Below are positions 48,150 to 57,070 of a stretch of DNA of 64,000 nt, one piece after another; positions within the stretch are counted from its first letter, which is position 1, and the number at the start of each line of letters is the position of its first letter. The notes beneath the pieces are model-generated. The model did no database searches and had not been told where the DNA came from. It worked only from the letters and a program-made list of their open reading frames with translations. The position numbers and the translations under genes were made by a program. Source of the DNA: an uncultured Corynebacterium sp. (GTDB lineage: Bacteria; Actinomycetota; Actinomycetes; Mycobacteriales; Mycobacteriaceae); NCBI RefSeq assembly GCF_946222835.1, contig NZ_CAMIHD010000002.1, positions 62,001-126,000 of the forward strand, read 5' to 3'.

Positions 48150-49430
48150 GTGAGCTTAAAAGGTTGGACCGTCCACGGAGACGGTAAGAAGATTGCACCG
48201 GGCGCGGTTGTAGCGCCGGAAGAACGACTCAGCTGGGGCCGCACTATCGGCATCGGTATGCAGCACGTGGTAGCCATGTTCGGCGCCACGCTGCTAGTTC
48301 CCACCTTGACCGGATTCCCCGTCAATACGACGCTGCTCTTTTCCGGCCTCGGAACCATTTTGTTCCTACTTATCACACGCAATCGCTTACCGTCCTATCT
48401 CGGCTCCTCTTTCGCGTTCATTGCGCCGCTGTCTGCTTCGCAGCAGTACGGAATCGCCGCGCAGGCCGGTTCCATTCTGGTCACCGGCCTTGTCTTGGCC
48501 GCTGTCGGTGTGGCCGTAAAATTTGCCGGGCGTCGCGTACTGGACGCCGTCATGCCGCCAGCCGTAACCGGTGCGATCGTGGCGCTTATCGGACTGAACT
48601 TGGCGCCGAATGCGGCCTCGAACTTCGCCTCCCAGCCGCTCGTGGCCGCGGTGACACTGCTCGTTATCCTGCTGGCTACCGTCGCTGGTCGCGGCATGAT
48701 CTCGCGCCTGTCCATCTTGCTTGGCGTGGTTATCGGTTGGATCTTCGCTGCGCTGACCGGCAACCTCGGCGATGACGCCGTCGCGGCCATTGATGCCGCC
48801 CCGTGGCTGGGCCTGCCGCAATTCCACGCACCTTCTTTCAACGTCTCCGCCATTGCCGTCGCGCTTCCCGTGCTGGTGGTGCTCATCGCGGAAAACGTCG
48901 GCCATGTCAAGGCCGTCTCCGAGATGACTAAGCGCGACCTCGATGACCTGGCCGGCGACGCACTGATTGCCGACGGCCTCGCTTCCACCCTCGCCGGCGG
49001 GTTCGGCGGTTCCGGTACCACCACCTACGCCGAAAACATCGGCGTCATGGCCGCGACTCGCGTGTATTCCACTGCCGCGTACTGGGTGGCCGCCTTTACC
49101 GCTATCCTGTTGGCCTTCGTGCCGAAATTTGGCGCGCTAATTTTCACCATTCCTACCGGCGTTCTAGGCGGCGCCTGCATCGTGCTTTACGGGCTCATTG
49201 GCATGCTGGGCGTGCGCATCTGGATGGACAATAAGGTCAACTTCAATAACCCGGTCAATTTGACCGCGGCCGCGGTGGCACTGATTGCGGGTATCGGCAA
49301 CCTAACCCTTAGCGTGGGTGGGGTCTCCCTCGAGGGCATTGCGTGGGGCTCGGTGGGCATCATCGTGGCCTATCCGATTATGAAACGCCTCTACGATTCC
49401 GTCGGCGAGGGTCACGCCGCCAAGTATTAA
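48150..49430 (+). CDS. uraA: NCS2 family uracil (uracil-xanthine) permease
   Basis: A proton-coupled nucleobase importer of 426 residues with 12-14 membrane segments. Family landmarks are GMQHVVAMFGATLLVPTLTGFP, the short-strand region LPSYLGSSFAFIAPLSA, and NVGHVKAVSEMTKRDL with the conserved glutamate. GTG start with a CATAAT box ending 9 nt upstream. The substrate is most likely uracil from overall similarity, though xanthine cannot be excluded. Confidence 0.88.
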   Translation: MSLKGWTVHGDGKKIAPGAVVAPEERLSWGRTIGIGMQHVVAMFGATLLVPTLTGFPVNTTLLFSGLGTILFLLITRNRLPSYLGSSFAFIAPLSASQQYGIAAQAGSILVTGLVLAAVGVAVKFAGRRVLDAVMPPAVTGAIVALIGLNLAPNAASNFASQPLVAAVTLLVILLATVAGRGMISRLSILLGVVIGWIFAALTGNLGDDAVAAIDAAPWLGLPQFHAPSFNVSAIAVALPVLVVLIAENVGHVKAVSEMTKRDLDDLAGDALIADGLASTLAGGFGGSGTTTYAENIGVMAATRVYSTAAYWVAAFTAILLAFVPKFGALIFTIPTGVLGGACIVLYGLIGMLGVRIWMDNKVNFNNPVNLTAAAVALIAGIGNLTLSVGGVSLEGIAWGSVGIIVAYPIMKRLYDSVGEGHAAKY

Positions 49431-49549
49431 TTTTCCTGTTGTGGATAACTGCCCCTCGTGCGCCCGCGGCGGGCATTGTTGTTGACGGGCCAACGTGAGT
49501 TATCCACACCGAGCAGCTAAGTGGCTTTGTCTGGTGCTGAGCAGCCTGT

Positions 49550-49555
49550 TTAACT
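49550..49555 (+). promoter_or_regulatory. Candidate -10 box of a leaderless HNH-gene promoter
   Basis: TTAACT ends 8 nt before the ATG at 49563. The preceding gap from 49431 also has two TTATCCACA-like strings (near 49438 in reverse sense and 49499), too few to suggest an origin. Confidence 0.35.
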
Positions 49556-49562
49556 CAGCGGC

Positions 49563-50552
49563 ATGACCGCATTGGACGCATACTTAAACGCCGTGAGCAG
49601 CGGCATGGACATCGTCGCCGCCGCTTACGGGCTAAGTGATCGCGCGCTCATTGCGCGAGGCGCTTCCGATATTGCCGCGCGTGATCTACTGCGTTTGTGC
49701 GATACCTATTTCGGCCGGTGCGGCTTTCCTGCTAAACAACGGGCAGCGAGAAAAACGACGCATTCCCTCGACGTGCTGCAGCTCATTGAAAAATATGCCT
49801 TGCGCTTGCCGACACAGCGCGACGCCTGGACCCTTCGCTCCGAACTATGTTCCTTTCGCGGTAGCGCTACGGCGCTGGAAAAACGTGCGCGAGCCCTGGT
49901 ACACGAGCTTCGCCCGCGCCGCGTGCCAGAAAAGGGAGTGCGCATTACCCGCCGCTCCGGCGGCCCGTGGTCGCTGACCATCACTGGGGATTCGGCCGAC
50001 GTGGCGGATATGCACGCCGCCTTGGATTCCAATAAGCCACTGGAATCTGCCAAAAATCTCTTTCTCGGCAAGGCAAATGGGGCGCGGACGACGGTGACAA
50101 CGCAGGTGGTACTCACCTTGGATGAGCTTGACCGAATCGTCGACGGTGGCGGCGAGGAAATTACCCTTCAACTCACCAATGGCGCTCGAATGACAGGCGC
50201 TGAGCTGGTGGCGCGGACGCTGAGTGACCACGGCTATGTCACGCTCGTCCATCCGCATGAAGGGCCGGTGAACCTCTACCGGACCTCTCGCTTAGCCAAC
50301 GACAAGCAGCGGTTGATGGCGGCTGCGGTGAATCCGATATGCCCGTGGGAGGGCTGCAATTACCCTGCAGATAAAAGCCAAATTCACCACCTGAAGGCCT
50401 GGAAACACGGCGGCGAGACCAATGCCGCGAACCTCGCGACGTGTTGTCCTTACCACAACGGCGTCAACGACGATGATCCCAATGCCCCGCCTCGCCGCGG
50501 CCGACTTGCGCGTGTACGCGGGCAGGTGACATGGGTGCCACCGTGGGGATAG
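49563..50552 (+). CDS. HNH endonuclease / DUF222-type protein
   Basis: 329 residues: a helical N-terminal region of the DUF222 type and a C-terminal HNH nuclease domain with CPWEGCNYPADKSQIHHLKA and GGETNAANLATCCPYHN, giving the His-His, Asn and His residues and two Cys pairs for a structural zinc. Such genes occur in many copies in actinobacterial genomes and their biological role is unknown. It stands alone between uraA and the PTS locus, with a terminator after it. Confidence 0.9.
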   Translation: MTALDAYLNAVSSGMDIVAAAYGLSDRALIARGASDIAARDLLRLCDTYFGRCGFPAKQRAARKTTHSLDVLQLIEKYALRLPTQRDAWTLRSELCSFRGSATALEKRARALVHELRPRRVPEKGVRITRRSGGPWSLTITGDSADVADMHAALDSNKPLESAKNLFLGKANGARTTVTTQVVLTLDELDRIVDGGGEEITLQLTNGARMTGAELVARTLSDHGYVTLVHPHEGPVNLYRTSRLANDKQRLMAAAVNPICPWEGCNYPADKSQIHHLKAWKHGGETNAANLATCCPYHNGVNDDDPNAPPRRGRLARVRGQVTWVPPWG

Positions 50553-50572
50553 GTGGCGTCGGCAAGCAAAAA

Positions 50573-50600
50573 GCTCCCCGCCGCACGGGTGGGGAGCATT
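50573..50600. terminator. Terminator between the HNH gene and ptsH
   Basis: GCTCCCC (50573-50579) pairs with GGGGAGC (50591-50597), flanked by AAAAA on the left and ATTT on the right; usable for both convergent genes, better for the minus strand. Confidence 0.75.
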
Positions 50601-50620
50601 TAGCCGATCCGTTTTAGAGC

Positions 50621-50890
50621 TTAGGAAGCATCCAGGTCCTTCTCGATGAGAGCAGCAATCTTTTCGACTGCTTCTTCGCTTTCAGAGGTAACGGTAACCT
50701 CATCGCCCTGCTCAGCGCCAAGAGCCATGATCATCAAAGAAGAGGCTGCATCGGTCTCATCCTCATCATCATCGCCGACCAAGTTGAGGAAGATATCCTC
50801 ATCGAACTCGCCAGCAGCGTCCGCAATAATAGATGCAGGACGAGCGTGAAGGCCTACGGAAGAGCCAACCTTTACAGTCTTGGAAGCCAT
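50621..50890 (-). CDS. ptsH: Phosphocarrier protein HPr
   Basis: Carries phosphate from enzyme I to the sugar-specific EII proteins of the PTS. It is 89 residues with the phosphorylated histidine H15 in GLHARPAS. A serine is present at the position equivalent to the regulatory Ser46 (DAASSLMIMALG). The loop before it is unusually acidic (GDDDEDETD), which I recall also from C. glutamicum HPr. Follows ptsF, and belongs to the fruK-ptsF-ptsH group. Confidence 0.97.
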   Translation of the reverse strand: MASKTVKVGSSVGLHARPASIIADAAGEFDEDIFLNLVGDDDEDETDAASSLMIMALGAEQGDEVTVTSESEEAVEKIAALIEKDLDAS

Positions 50891-50944
50891 GAAAAATATC
50901 CTTTCTTATGGGGATTGTTGCAATCCAGTGTACGAGTGTTTGGT

Positions 50945-53047
50945 TTAGGCCGCCACGTTCCGAGCGGCTTCTTCGACGGCCTTATTGGGCCAGAACTGCT
51001 TCATCGCCAACACCGCCGCGGTCGAGACAACCACTCCGGCCGCAATGGCGACGAGATAGCCCCAGAACGGGTCGATGGCGAAGAATACGAACACGCCACC
51101 ATGCGGCGCACGGGAGCCGACCGACAAGGCCATCGAAATCGCGCCCGTCACCGCGCCGCCGGCCATCATCGACGGGATGACGCGGAACGGGTCGGCCGCT
51201 GCGAAGGGGATGGCGCCTTCCGAGACGAAGGAAAGACCCAGTAGCCACGCCGACTTGCCGTTTTCCTGCTCGGCCGGGGTAAACAGCGACTTGCGGATGA
51301 ACGTGGCCAGCGACAGCGCAATCGGTGCAACCATGCCGGAAGCCATGACAGCGGCCATAATTTGCATGGAGGATTCGTCGCCGGTGGACAGCCCGGCCGT
51401 GGCAAAGAGGTAGGCCGCCTTATTAACGGGACCGCCCAAGTCGAAGCACATCATCAAGCCCAGGATGATACCTAAGAGCACGGCCGAGGAGCCGGACATA
51501 GACGACAGCCAATTTTGCAGGCCGTCCATGATAGCTGCCAGCGGTGCACCCAGCAGCAGGTACATTGCAAGGCCGACGATTAGCGAGGTCAGCAGTGGGA
51601 TGATGACTACTGGCATGAGCGAGCCCAGCCAGCGCGGCACCTTCCAATTGCCAATCCACATAGCGATAAAGCCCGCCAGAAGGCCGGTTACCAAGCCTCC
51701 GATGAATCCGGCGCCTAGGGTGACTGCGATTGCGCCGCCCGCGAAGCCTGGGGCGATGCCCGGACGGCCGGCAAGCGCGTATGCGATATAGCCCGACAGC
51801 GCGGCGACGATAAAGCCCATCGCAGCTTGGCCGACGGCGAAGAGAACAGCGCCGAGATACAGTAGGAGCCCAGAGCGCTCAAAGTGCCTGAGCTCGCCAT
51901 CTACAGTTACGTCATGGCCAGGAAGATTGCCTAGTGAGAAATCCGTAGACAGCGCCTGCCAGCCATCGGCCATATCGGCGCCGCCGAAGAGGAAGCCTAG
52001 GGCGAGCAACAGGCCACCGGCCGCGACGAACGGGACCATATAGGACACGCCAGTCATAATGGCTTGTTGGATGCGCTTGCCCCAACCAAGCGACTTACCT
52101 TCCTCTTCCGCATCGGCGCGGGTGGCCGTGCCGGAAACCTTGTGGGCGTGGGGGTTGTGGGCGGCGGCAACGGCCTCGTCGAGCATGGTGCGGGGCTCGT
52201 TAATGGCGCGCTTGACGCCGGATTCGATTACCGGCTTGCCGGCGAATCGTTCGCGGTCGCGCACGCCAACGTCTGTGGCAAAGATAACGGCATCGGCCGC
52301 GTCGATTGCGGCTTGGGAAACGGACTCATTATTAGACGAGCCTTGGGTCTCCACGGTCAGCGATATGTCATCGCGCTCGGCCGCGGTTTGGGTGAGGGCA
52401 TCGGCCGCCATGTAGGTGTGCGCGATACCGGTAGGGCAGGCGGTGATGGCCACGATGCGGGTGACTTCAGTAGAAGTCTCTGCGCCGGCAGGGGTCGCGG
52501 CCGAGGACGTGGCGGCGGAGGTGCCAGCGGCAGCGGCTCCTGCGGTGGTGCCCTGAGAAGCCGACTCTTCGGCCGGTTTCTTCTTCGGTTTTTCTGCGTT
52601 GACTACATCCAGTACGAGTCGAACGATTTCTTCCTTGGTAGGTGCGTTGCGCAAGGCCTCGAGGAAATCCTTGCGCACTAAGGCACGTGCCAACTTGGAT
52701 AGAATCTTAAGGTGGGCTTTGCCGCCGCCGGCCGGAGCGGCGATGAGGAAGACTAGTTGGGCGTCGCCGTCAGGGCCGGAGAAGTCCACACCGCGGCTGA
52801 GGCGGGCAAAAGCGAGGGTAGGTTCAGTAACTGCCTCGGAGCGGCAGTGTGGAATGGCAACGCCGCCGGGGACGCCGGTACCGGCCTTGGCCTCGCGGTC
52901 GATGGCGGGCTGGGCCAATCCGGCAATATCGGTGGCTCGGCCGGTGGCATGGACCAGTGTCGCCAGTTTGGTAATAACGGAGTCAACGCTGTCGCCGAAG
53001 TCGGCGTCGAGCGCGACTAGGTCGGAAGTGATGAGGTCGGAAGCCAT
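50945..53047 (-). CDS. ptsF: Fructose-specific PTS EIIABC component
   Basis: Imports fructose as fructose 1-phosphate. It is 700 residues in the order EIIA (about 1-150, phosphorylated H67 in GVAIPHCRS), a Thr/Ala-rich linker, EIIB (phosphorylated cysteine in TACPTGIAHTYMAAD), and EIIC from about 330, with eight or more membrane segments (GVSYMVPFVAAGGLLLALGFLFG onward). ATG 53047 has AAGGAG 9 bases upstream. Immediately follows fruK, which phosphorylates its product. Confidence 0.96.
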   Translation of the reverse strand: MASDLITSDLVALDADFGDSVDSVITKLATLVHATGRATDIAGLAQPAIDREAKAGTGVPGGVAIPHCRSEAVTEPTLAFARLSRGVDFSGPDGDAQLVFLIAAPAGGGKAHLKILSKLARALVRKDFLEALRNAPTKEEIVRLVLDVVNAEKPKKKPAEESASQGTTAGAAAAGTSAATSSAATPAGAETSTEVTRIVAITACPTGIAHTYMAADALTQTAAERDDISLTVETQGSSNNESVSQAAIDAADAVIFATDVGVRDRERFAGKPVIESGVKRAINEPRTMLDEAVAAAHNPHAHKVSGTATRADAEEEGKSLGWGKRIQQAIMTGVSYMVPFVAAGGLLLALGFLFGGADMADGWQALSTDFSLGNLPGHDVTVDGELRHFERSGLLLYLGAVLFAVGQAAMGFIVAALSGYIAYALAGRPGIAPGFAGGAIAVTLGAGFIGGLVTGLLAGFIAMWIGNWKVPRWLGSLMPVVIIPLLTSLIVGLAMYLLLGAPLAAIMDGLQNWLSSMSGSSAVLLGIILGLMMCFDLGGPVNKAAYLFATAGLSTGDESSMQIMAAVMASGMVAPIALSLATFIRKSLFTPAEQENGKSAWLLGLSFVSEGAIPFAAADPFRVIPSMMAGGAVTGAISMALSVGSRAPHGGVFVFFAIDPFWGYLVAIAAGVVVSTAAVLAMKQFWPNKAVEEAARNVAA

Positions 53048-53060
53048 GATGCGGCACTCC

Positions 53061-54026
53061 TTAGGCAAGCGAGTTTACAGGGGTATGTGCGATATCGAGT
53101 TCTTCTGGGCGGGGGAATTGGGTTCCCTGCTTGGATGCAGCTGCGGTTCCGTAGGCCACCGATTGCGCGAGGCTATCGGCCGGTGACTTTCCGGCGGTGC
53201 GGCCGAGAAGGTATCCAGCGAGTGCAGCGTCCCCGGCGCCCACGGTGGACTTCACGGTGGCCGGTGGGGGAGTTGCAGCCCAAGCGCCGTCGTCATTTAC
53301 TAGGACTGCGCCAGCGCCGCCGAGTGTGACAAGTACTTCGGCTATGCCCTGCTTGACGACGTCGCGAGCCGCGCGAACCACCCCCGAATAATCGCCGCGG
53401 GCAGCTTGCTCCTCCAATTCGCGCCCGTCCATGCCCGTGAGTTGGCCGAGTTCTAGGCCGTTGGGCTTAATGAGATCCGGTGCGGCGGACTGGAGATTTT
53501 TGCCGATAGCTTGCATCGGGGCATCCGAAGTATCGACGGCAATGCGGGCCTGTGGTGCGGCTGCGCGGACTGCGGAGATGAGGTCGCAATACCAATCAGT
53601 GCCTACGCCACGCGGCAGCGAACCGGCGAGAACCACCCAATCGGCCGCAAGGGCGCGGGCAGTGAGTTCGGAGGTAATTGCCTTGGAATCGGCGTCGGAA
53701 AGCACGGGGCCTGGACCATTGACCTTGGTGGTGGTGCCGTTAGGTTCGGTGATGGTGGTGTTGACGCGAATGGCACCGTTCATAGTAATAGCGGCGGAGG
53801 GGAGCCCGGCCGTGTGGATAAGGTTCAGGAAAGAATCTGAGTCGTGGGCTGGGAAAATCGCCAAGGTGGGCTCGCCGGCCAAGTGTACGGCGTGGGTGAC
53901 GTTGACGCCCTTGCCACCAGCAACCTGTGTGACTTCGCTAGCGCGGTGGACATCGCCGCTGGTAAGTGGCTCGCTGAGTACAAGGGTGGCGTCGATACTG
54001 GGATTCGGGGTCAGCGTAAGAATCAA
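53061..54026 (-). CDS. fruK: 1-phosphofructokinase
   Basis: Converts fructose 1-phosphate to fructose 1,6-bisphosphate. It is 321 residues of the PfkB/ribokinase family: MILTLTPNPSIDATLVL start, the VAGGKGVNV motif (first PfkB signature) and the catalytic VGAGDAALAGYLLG with the base aspartate. The start is TTG 54026, preceded by AAGGGA. Operon fruK-ptsF-ptsH, divergent from ptsI. A -10-like TATACA lies on the minus strand near 54046-54051. Confidence 0.95.
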   Translation of the reverse strand: MILTLTPNPSIDATLVLSEPLTSGDVHRASEVTQVAGGKGVNVTHAVHLAGEPTLAIFPAHDSDSFLNLIHTAGLPSAAITMNGAIRVNTTITEPNGTTTKVNGPGPVLSDADSKAITSELTARALAADWVVLAGSLPRGVGTDWYCDLISAVRAAAPQARIAVDTSDAPMQAIGKNLQSAAPDLIKPNGLELGQLTGMDGRELEEQAARGDYSGVVRAARDVVKQGIAEVLVTLGGAGAVLVNDDGAWAATPPPATVKSTVGAGDAALAGYLLGRTAGKSPADSLAQSVAYGTAAASKQGTQFPRPEELDIAHTPVNSLA

Positions 54027-54112
54027 GTCGTCCCTTTCGCAGGTTGTATATTGGCGCCGAACGCCGTTGGAGGGGAACCTTTTGGGTGTGGCCCGCCCTT
54101 AATGTTGATTCT

Positions 54113-54130
54113 TGTCCGATTGTGTCCGAA
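54113..54130 (+). promoter_or_regulatory. Tandem TGTCCGA operator-like repeats
   Basis: TGTCCGAT (54113-54120) and TGTCCGAA (54123-54130), spaced exactly one helical turn apart, in the fruK-ptsI divergent promoter region. They look like binding sites of a DeoR-type regulator such as SugR or FruR. Confidence 0.55.
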
Positions 54131-54222
54131 AGTCAACAGGATTCCTGTGGTATACATTGCTTTTCTATCCGATTTGTGATGTTCTGGAACATAAAACTGC
54201 TATCTTCGAAGGAAGTACGCTC

Positions 54223-55911
54223 ATGGAAAACGCGTCTGAGTCCACAATCAAAGGCACCGGTGTCGTTGCCGGAGTCGCCTACGCTGAAGCCGTGTGGGTC
54301 CGCCCTCGTCCCGCCCTGCCTACCGAGGGCAGTATCGACCCAGAGCAAGCGAGTGAATCTGAATATGACCGTTTCCTTGCGGCTGTAGATACGGTCGCTG
54401 GCCGCCTAGAGCAGCGCGCGGCTGCCGCGGAAGGCCAGGCAGCGGAAGTTCTGACCGCAACGGCAGGTATGGTCAAGGACCGCGGTTGGCACAAGGCAGT
54501 GCGCAATAATATCCGCACCGGAAGGAATGCAGAGTTCGCTACTGTCGGCGCCACCGATAAGTTTGTCACCATGTTCGAGGCGGCCGGCGGAGTGATGGCA
54601 GAGCGCACCACCGATTTGAAGGATGTGCGCGACCGTGTCATCGCAGAATTACGCGGTGAAGACGAGCCGGGCCTGCCGCTGGTAGATGGCGAGGCAGTTT
54701 TGTTCGCGGATGACTTGGCACCGGCCGATACCGCGACGTTGGATACCAAGCACATCAAGGCCCTGGTAACCGAGCTGGGTGGTCCTACAAGCCATACGGC
54801 CATCATCGCGCGTCAGCTGGATATCCCGTGCATTGTGGCGGTCGGCTCTGCGCTGGCCGAGATCGAAGGCGGCACGCTGGTATTCGTCGATGGCGCAGTG
54901 GGCACCGTGACCTCTGGAGCCGACGAAGAGGCCTCCACCAAGGCCGTCGCCGAGTATCGTGAGCGTGCAGCACGCGTGGCCCAGTGGCGCGGTCCGGCCG
55001 AAACTAAGGACGGCCACCGCGTGCAGCTGCTTGCCAACGTCGCTGATGGCAACGCCGCCCGAATCGCTTCGGAGTCTCAAGCAGAAGGCATCGGCCTGTA
55101 CCGCACGGAATTGTCGTTCCTCTCGGCAAATGAAGAGCCCAGCGTAGACGAGCAGGCGAAGATATACGGCAAAGTCTTTAGCGCCTTCCCTGAGTCGAAG
55201 GTTGTTGTGCGCACGTTGGACGCAGGCTCCGATAAGCCAATCTCTTATGCCACGCTAAGCTCTGAGGAAAACCCAGCCTTGGGTGTTCGCGGTCTGCGCA
55301 TTGCGCGCGATAACGAGGCGTTGCTTACCCGCCAGCTGGACGCCATTGCGCAGGCGGCCGCCGGCCGCGATGACGCCGCCTCTACGTGGGTTATGGCACC
55401 AATGGTGGCGACCTCCACCGAGGCGCAGTGGTTTGCCAACCTCTGCCGTGAGCGTGGCCTGACCGCCGGCGCCATGATTGAGGTCCCAGCTGCAGCGCTT
55501 ATGGCAGATAAGATCATGCCGCATCTTGACTTCGTGTCCATCGGTACCAATGACCTCACTCAGTACACGATGGCTGCAGACCGTCTGTCTCCGCAATTGG
55601 CTTACTTGACCGACCCATGGCAGCCGGCTGTGCTGCGTCTTATCCAGCACACTTGCATTGTGGGTCAAGCCAACAACGTTGCGGTGGGCGTATGCGGCGA
55701 AGCAGCAGCCGACCCGATGTTGGCGTGTGTGCTAACCGGACTGGGCGTGAACTCGCTGTCTGCAGCCTCTACTGCCGTAGCAGGCGTAGGTGCGCAGCTG
55801 GCAGAAGTCACTCTGGAGCAGTGCCAGCAGCTAGCCGAGGTGGCCTTGGATGCGGAGAGTCCTGATGCTGCCCGCACCGCAGTCGTAGAGCGCATGGAAT
55901 CCTTCGCCTAG
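54223..55911 (+). CDS. ptsI: PTS enzyme I
   Basis: Takes phosphate from phosphoenolpyruvate and passes it to HPr. It is 562 residues. The phosphorylated histidine is H191 in LGGPTSHTAIIARQLDIP; the PEP-binding barrel follows with GLYRTELSFL, VVVRTLDAGSDKP, FVSIGTNDLTQYTMAADR and GVCGEAAADP with the catalytic cysteine. ATG 54223 has AAGGAAG 8 bases upstream; the longer frame from 54112 lies in the promoter region. The stop codon is inside a hairpin. Confidence 0.97.
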   Translation: MENASESTIKGTGVVAGVAYAEAVWVRPRPALPTEGSIDPEQASESEYDRFLAAVDTVAGRLEQRAAAAEGQAAEVLTATAGMVKDRGWHKAVRNNIRTGRNAEFATVGATDKFVTMFEAAGGVMAERTTDLKDVRDRVIAELRGEDEPGLPLVDGEAVLFADDLAPADTATLDTKHIKALVTELGGPTSHTAIIARQLDIPCIVAVGSALAEIEGGTLVFVDGAVGTVTSGADEEASTKAVAEYRERAARVAQWRGPAETKDGHRVQLLANVADGNAARIASESQAEGIGLYRTELSFLSANEEPSVDEQAKIYGKVFSAFPESKVVVRTLDAGSDKPISYATLSSEENPALGVRGLRIARDNEALLTRQLDAIAQAAAGRDDAASTWVMAPMVATSTEAQWFANLCRERGLTAGAMIEVPAAALMADKIMPHLDFVSIGTNDLTQYTMAADRLSPQLAYLTDPWQPAVLRLIQHTCIVGQANNVAVGVCGEAAADPMLACVLTGLGVNSLSAASTAVAGVGAQLAEVTLEQCQQLAEVALDAESPDAARTAVVERMESFA

Positions 55912-55924
55912 ACCAAGGCGAAGG
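55901..55924. terminator. Hairpin containing the ptsI stop codon
   Basis: CCTTCGCC (55901-55908) pairs perfectly with GGCGAAGG (55917-55924); the ptsI TAG is in the loop. The convergent sugR gene ends at 55934. There is no T-tract on either side. Confidence 0.5.
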
Positions 55925-55933
55925 CTCGGGGGA

Positions 55934-56716
55934 CTATTCTCCGGCGAGCACGACCTCAATTTCGCGCTCGCGCAGCGCCTCCACAAAGGAATCGGGGGCG
56001 GCAGTGTCAGTAATGACGACGTCGATATCTGCAGCAGGAGCAAAGCTCACTAGGTAGTCGTTGCCCAGCTTGCTGGAATCGCACATCACCACAACTTTAT
56101 GTGCGTTGGTAACAAAGGCGGACTTGATGGCTGCCTCTTGGGAGTCGGCCGTCGACAAGCCGTGATCTAGGGTGAGAGCATTGGTGCCAATGAAAGCGAC
56201 GTCGGCACGCATGAGCGCCAGCGTGCGCAGCGCGGTATTGCCAACAACAGCTTGGGTGATCGCGCGGACCGTACCGCCGAGCAGCTGGACATCGGGCACC
56301 CCATTGCCTGCTAGGGATAAAGCAATGGGCAAACTATTGGAGACAATATTGAATTGTGCCTGGGGATATTGCTGGCTTATGAGCTCTGCGAACGCATTAA
56401 TGGTGGTGCCCGCGTCAAGGAAGATGCTGCCGCCTCCGTGTGGCAGATAATCAAGCGCTGCTCGGGCGATGGCCGCTTTCGCGCCGGAGGCGGAGCGCTG
56501 TCGAGTATCCAGGGTAAGTTCCGCAGTCTGAAAGGACTGGGAAGCCACGGCGCCGCCGTGCACGCGATGGACGACGCCCTCGCGGTCTAGTACCGCAAGA
56601 TCTCGTCGAATGGTCTCGGCTGTGACTTCAAAGCGCTCTGACAGTTCGGTGACATTGACTCGGCCTTCGACGGCTGTAAGGGACGCAATTTGTCGACGCC
56701 GTTCTTCTGCGTACAT
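55934..56716 (-). CDS. sugR: DeoR-family PTS regulator SugR
   Basis: Represses ptsI, ptsH, sugar EII and glycolytic genes in C. glutamicum, relieved by sugar phosphates. It is 260 residues: DeoR helix-turn-helix at the start (RVNVTELSERFEVTAETIRRDL, about residues 19-40) and the sugar-phosphate-sensing domain with FLDAGTTINAFAEL and FIGTNALTLDHGL. The sequence as I recall it for C. glutamicum SugR is very similar, and the position next to lexA fits SugR rather than FruR. GGAGG precedes the ATG. Confidence 0.9.
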   Translation of the reverse strand: MYAEERRRQIASLTAVEGRVNVTELSERFEVTAETIRRDLAVLDREGVVHRVHGGAVASQSFQTAELTLDTRQRSASGAKAAIARAALDYLPHGGGSIFLDAGTTINAFAELISQQYPQAQFNIVSNSLPIALSLAGNGVPDVQLLGGTVRAITQAVVGNTALRTLALMRADVAFIGTNALTLDHGLSTADSQEAAIKSAFVTNAHKVVVMCDSSKLGNDYLVSFAPAADIDVVITDTAAPDSFVEALREREIEVVLAGE

Positions 56717-57070
56717 GATTCCTCCTAGGGCTTAGAGCCATCGCGGAATGGGGGGTAAAAGTTTCCCCATTTGGTGGAAACGAAAATCCAGCGATGTTGT
56801 TTTACTTAGCCCATTGTCTCAAAATTCGGGAGTAACCGGACTAAAGCAGAAATTTGCACGGCTCTAACTAGGCTGCGAAACCGGAGATTGGCTGGTAGAT
56901 GCAAAAAGTGGGAAAGTGGGATTTTTGTCTCTTTCGCTGCCCGAGTTCGAAATAGTGCCAAAATGGGGGTGCTACATATGCTGGCGCGCCAATGGATAAT
57001 GGGCATAGATAATCCCCGCAAAACCTGGTGTGGCTTTTGCGGGGATGGAAAGTGGGAGTTGGGAAAACTC
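56717..57070. other. sugR-lexA intergenic region
   Basis: About 350 bases without a supportable gene. It holds an inverted repeat GTTTCC/GGAAAC at 56761-56781, 45-65 bases before the sugR start (possible autoregulatory operator), the tandem GTGGGAAAGTGGG at about 56917, and the lexA terminator. Short plus-strand frames here run into lexA antisense and are not credible. Confidence 0.5.
57012..57046 (-). terminator. lexA terminator
   Basis: A perfect 12-bp stem ATCCCCGCAAAA/TTTTGCGGGGAT (57012-57023 with 57035-57046), 25 bases beyond the lexA stop. Confidence 0.8.

Noticed and set aside
49431..49562. TTATCCACA-like strings as DnaA boxes
   Set aside because: Only two, one in each direction, with no A+T-rich unwinding region or dnaA/dnaN nearby.
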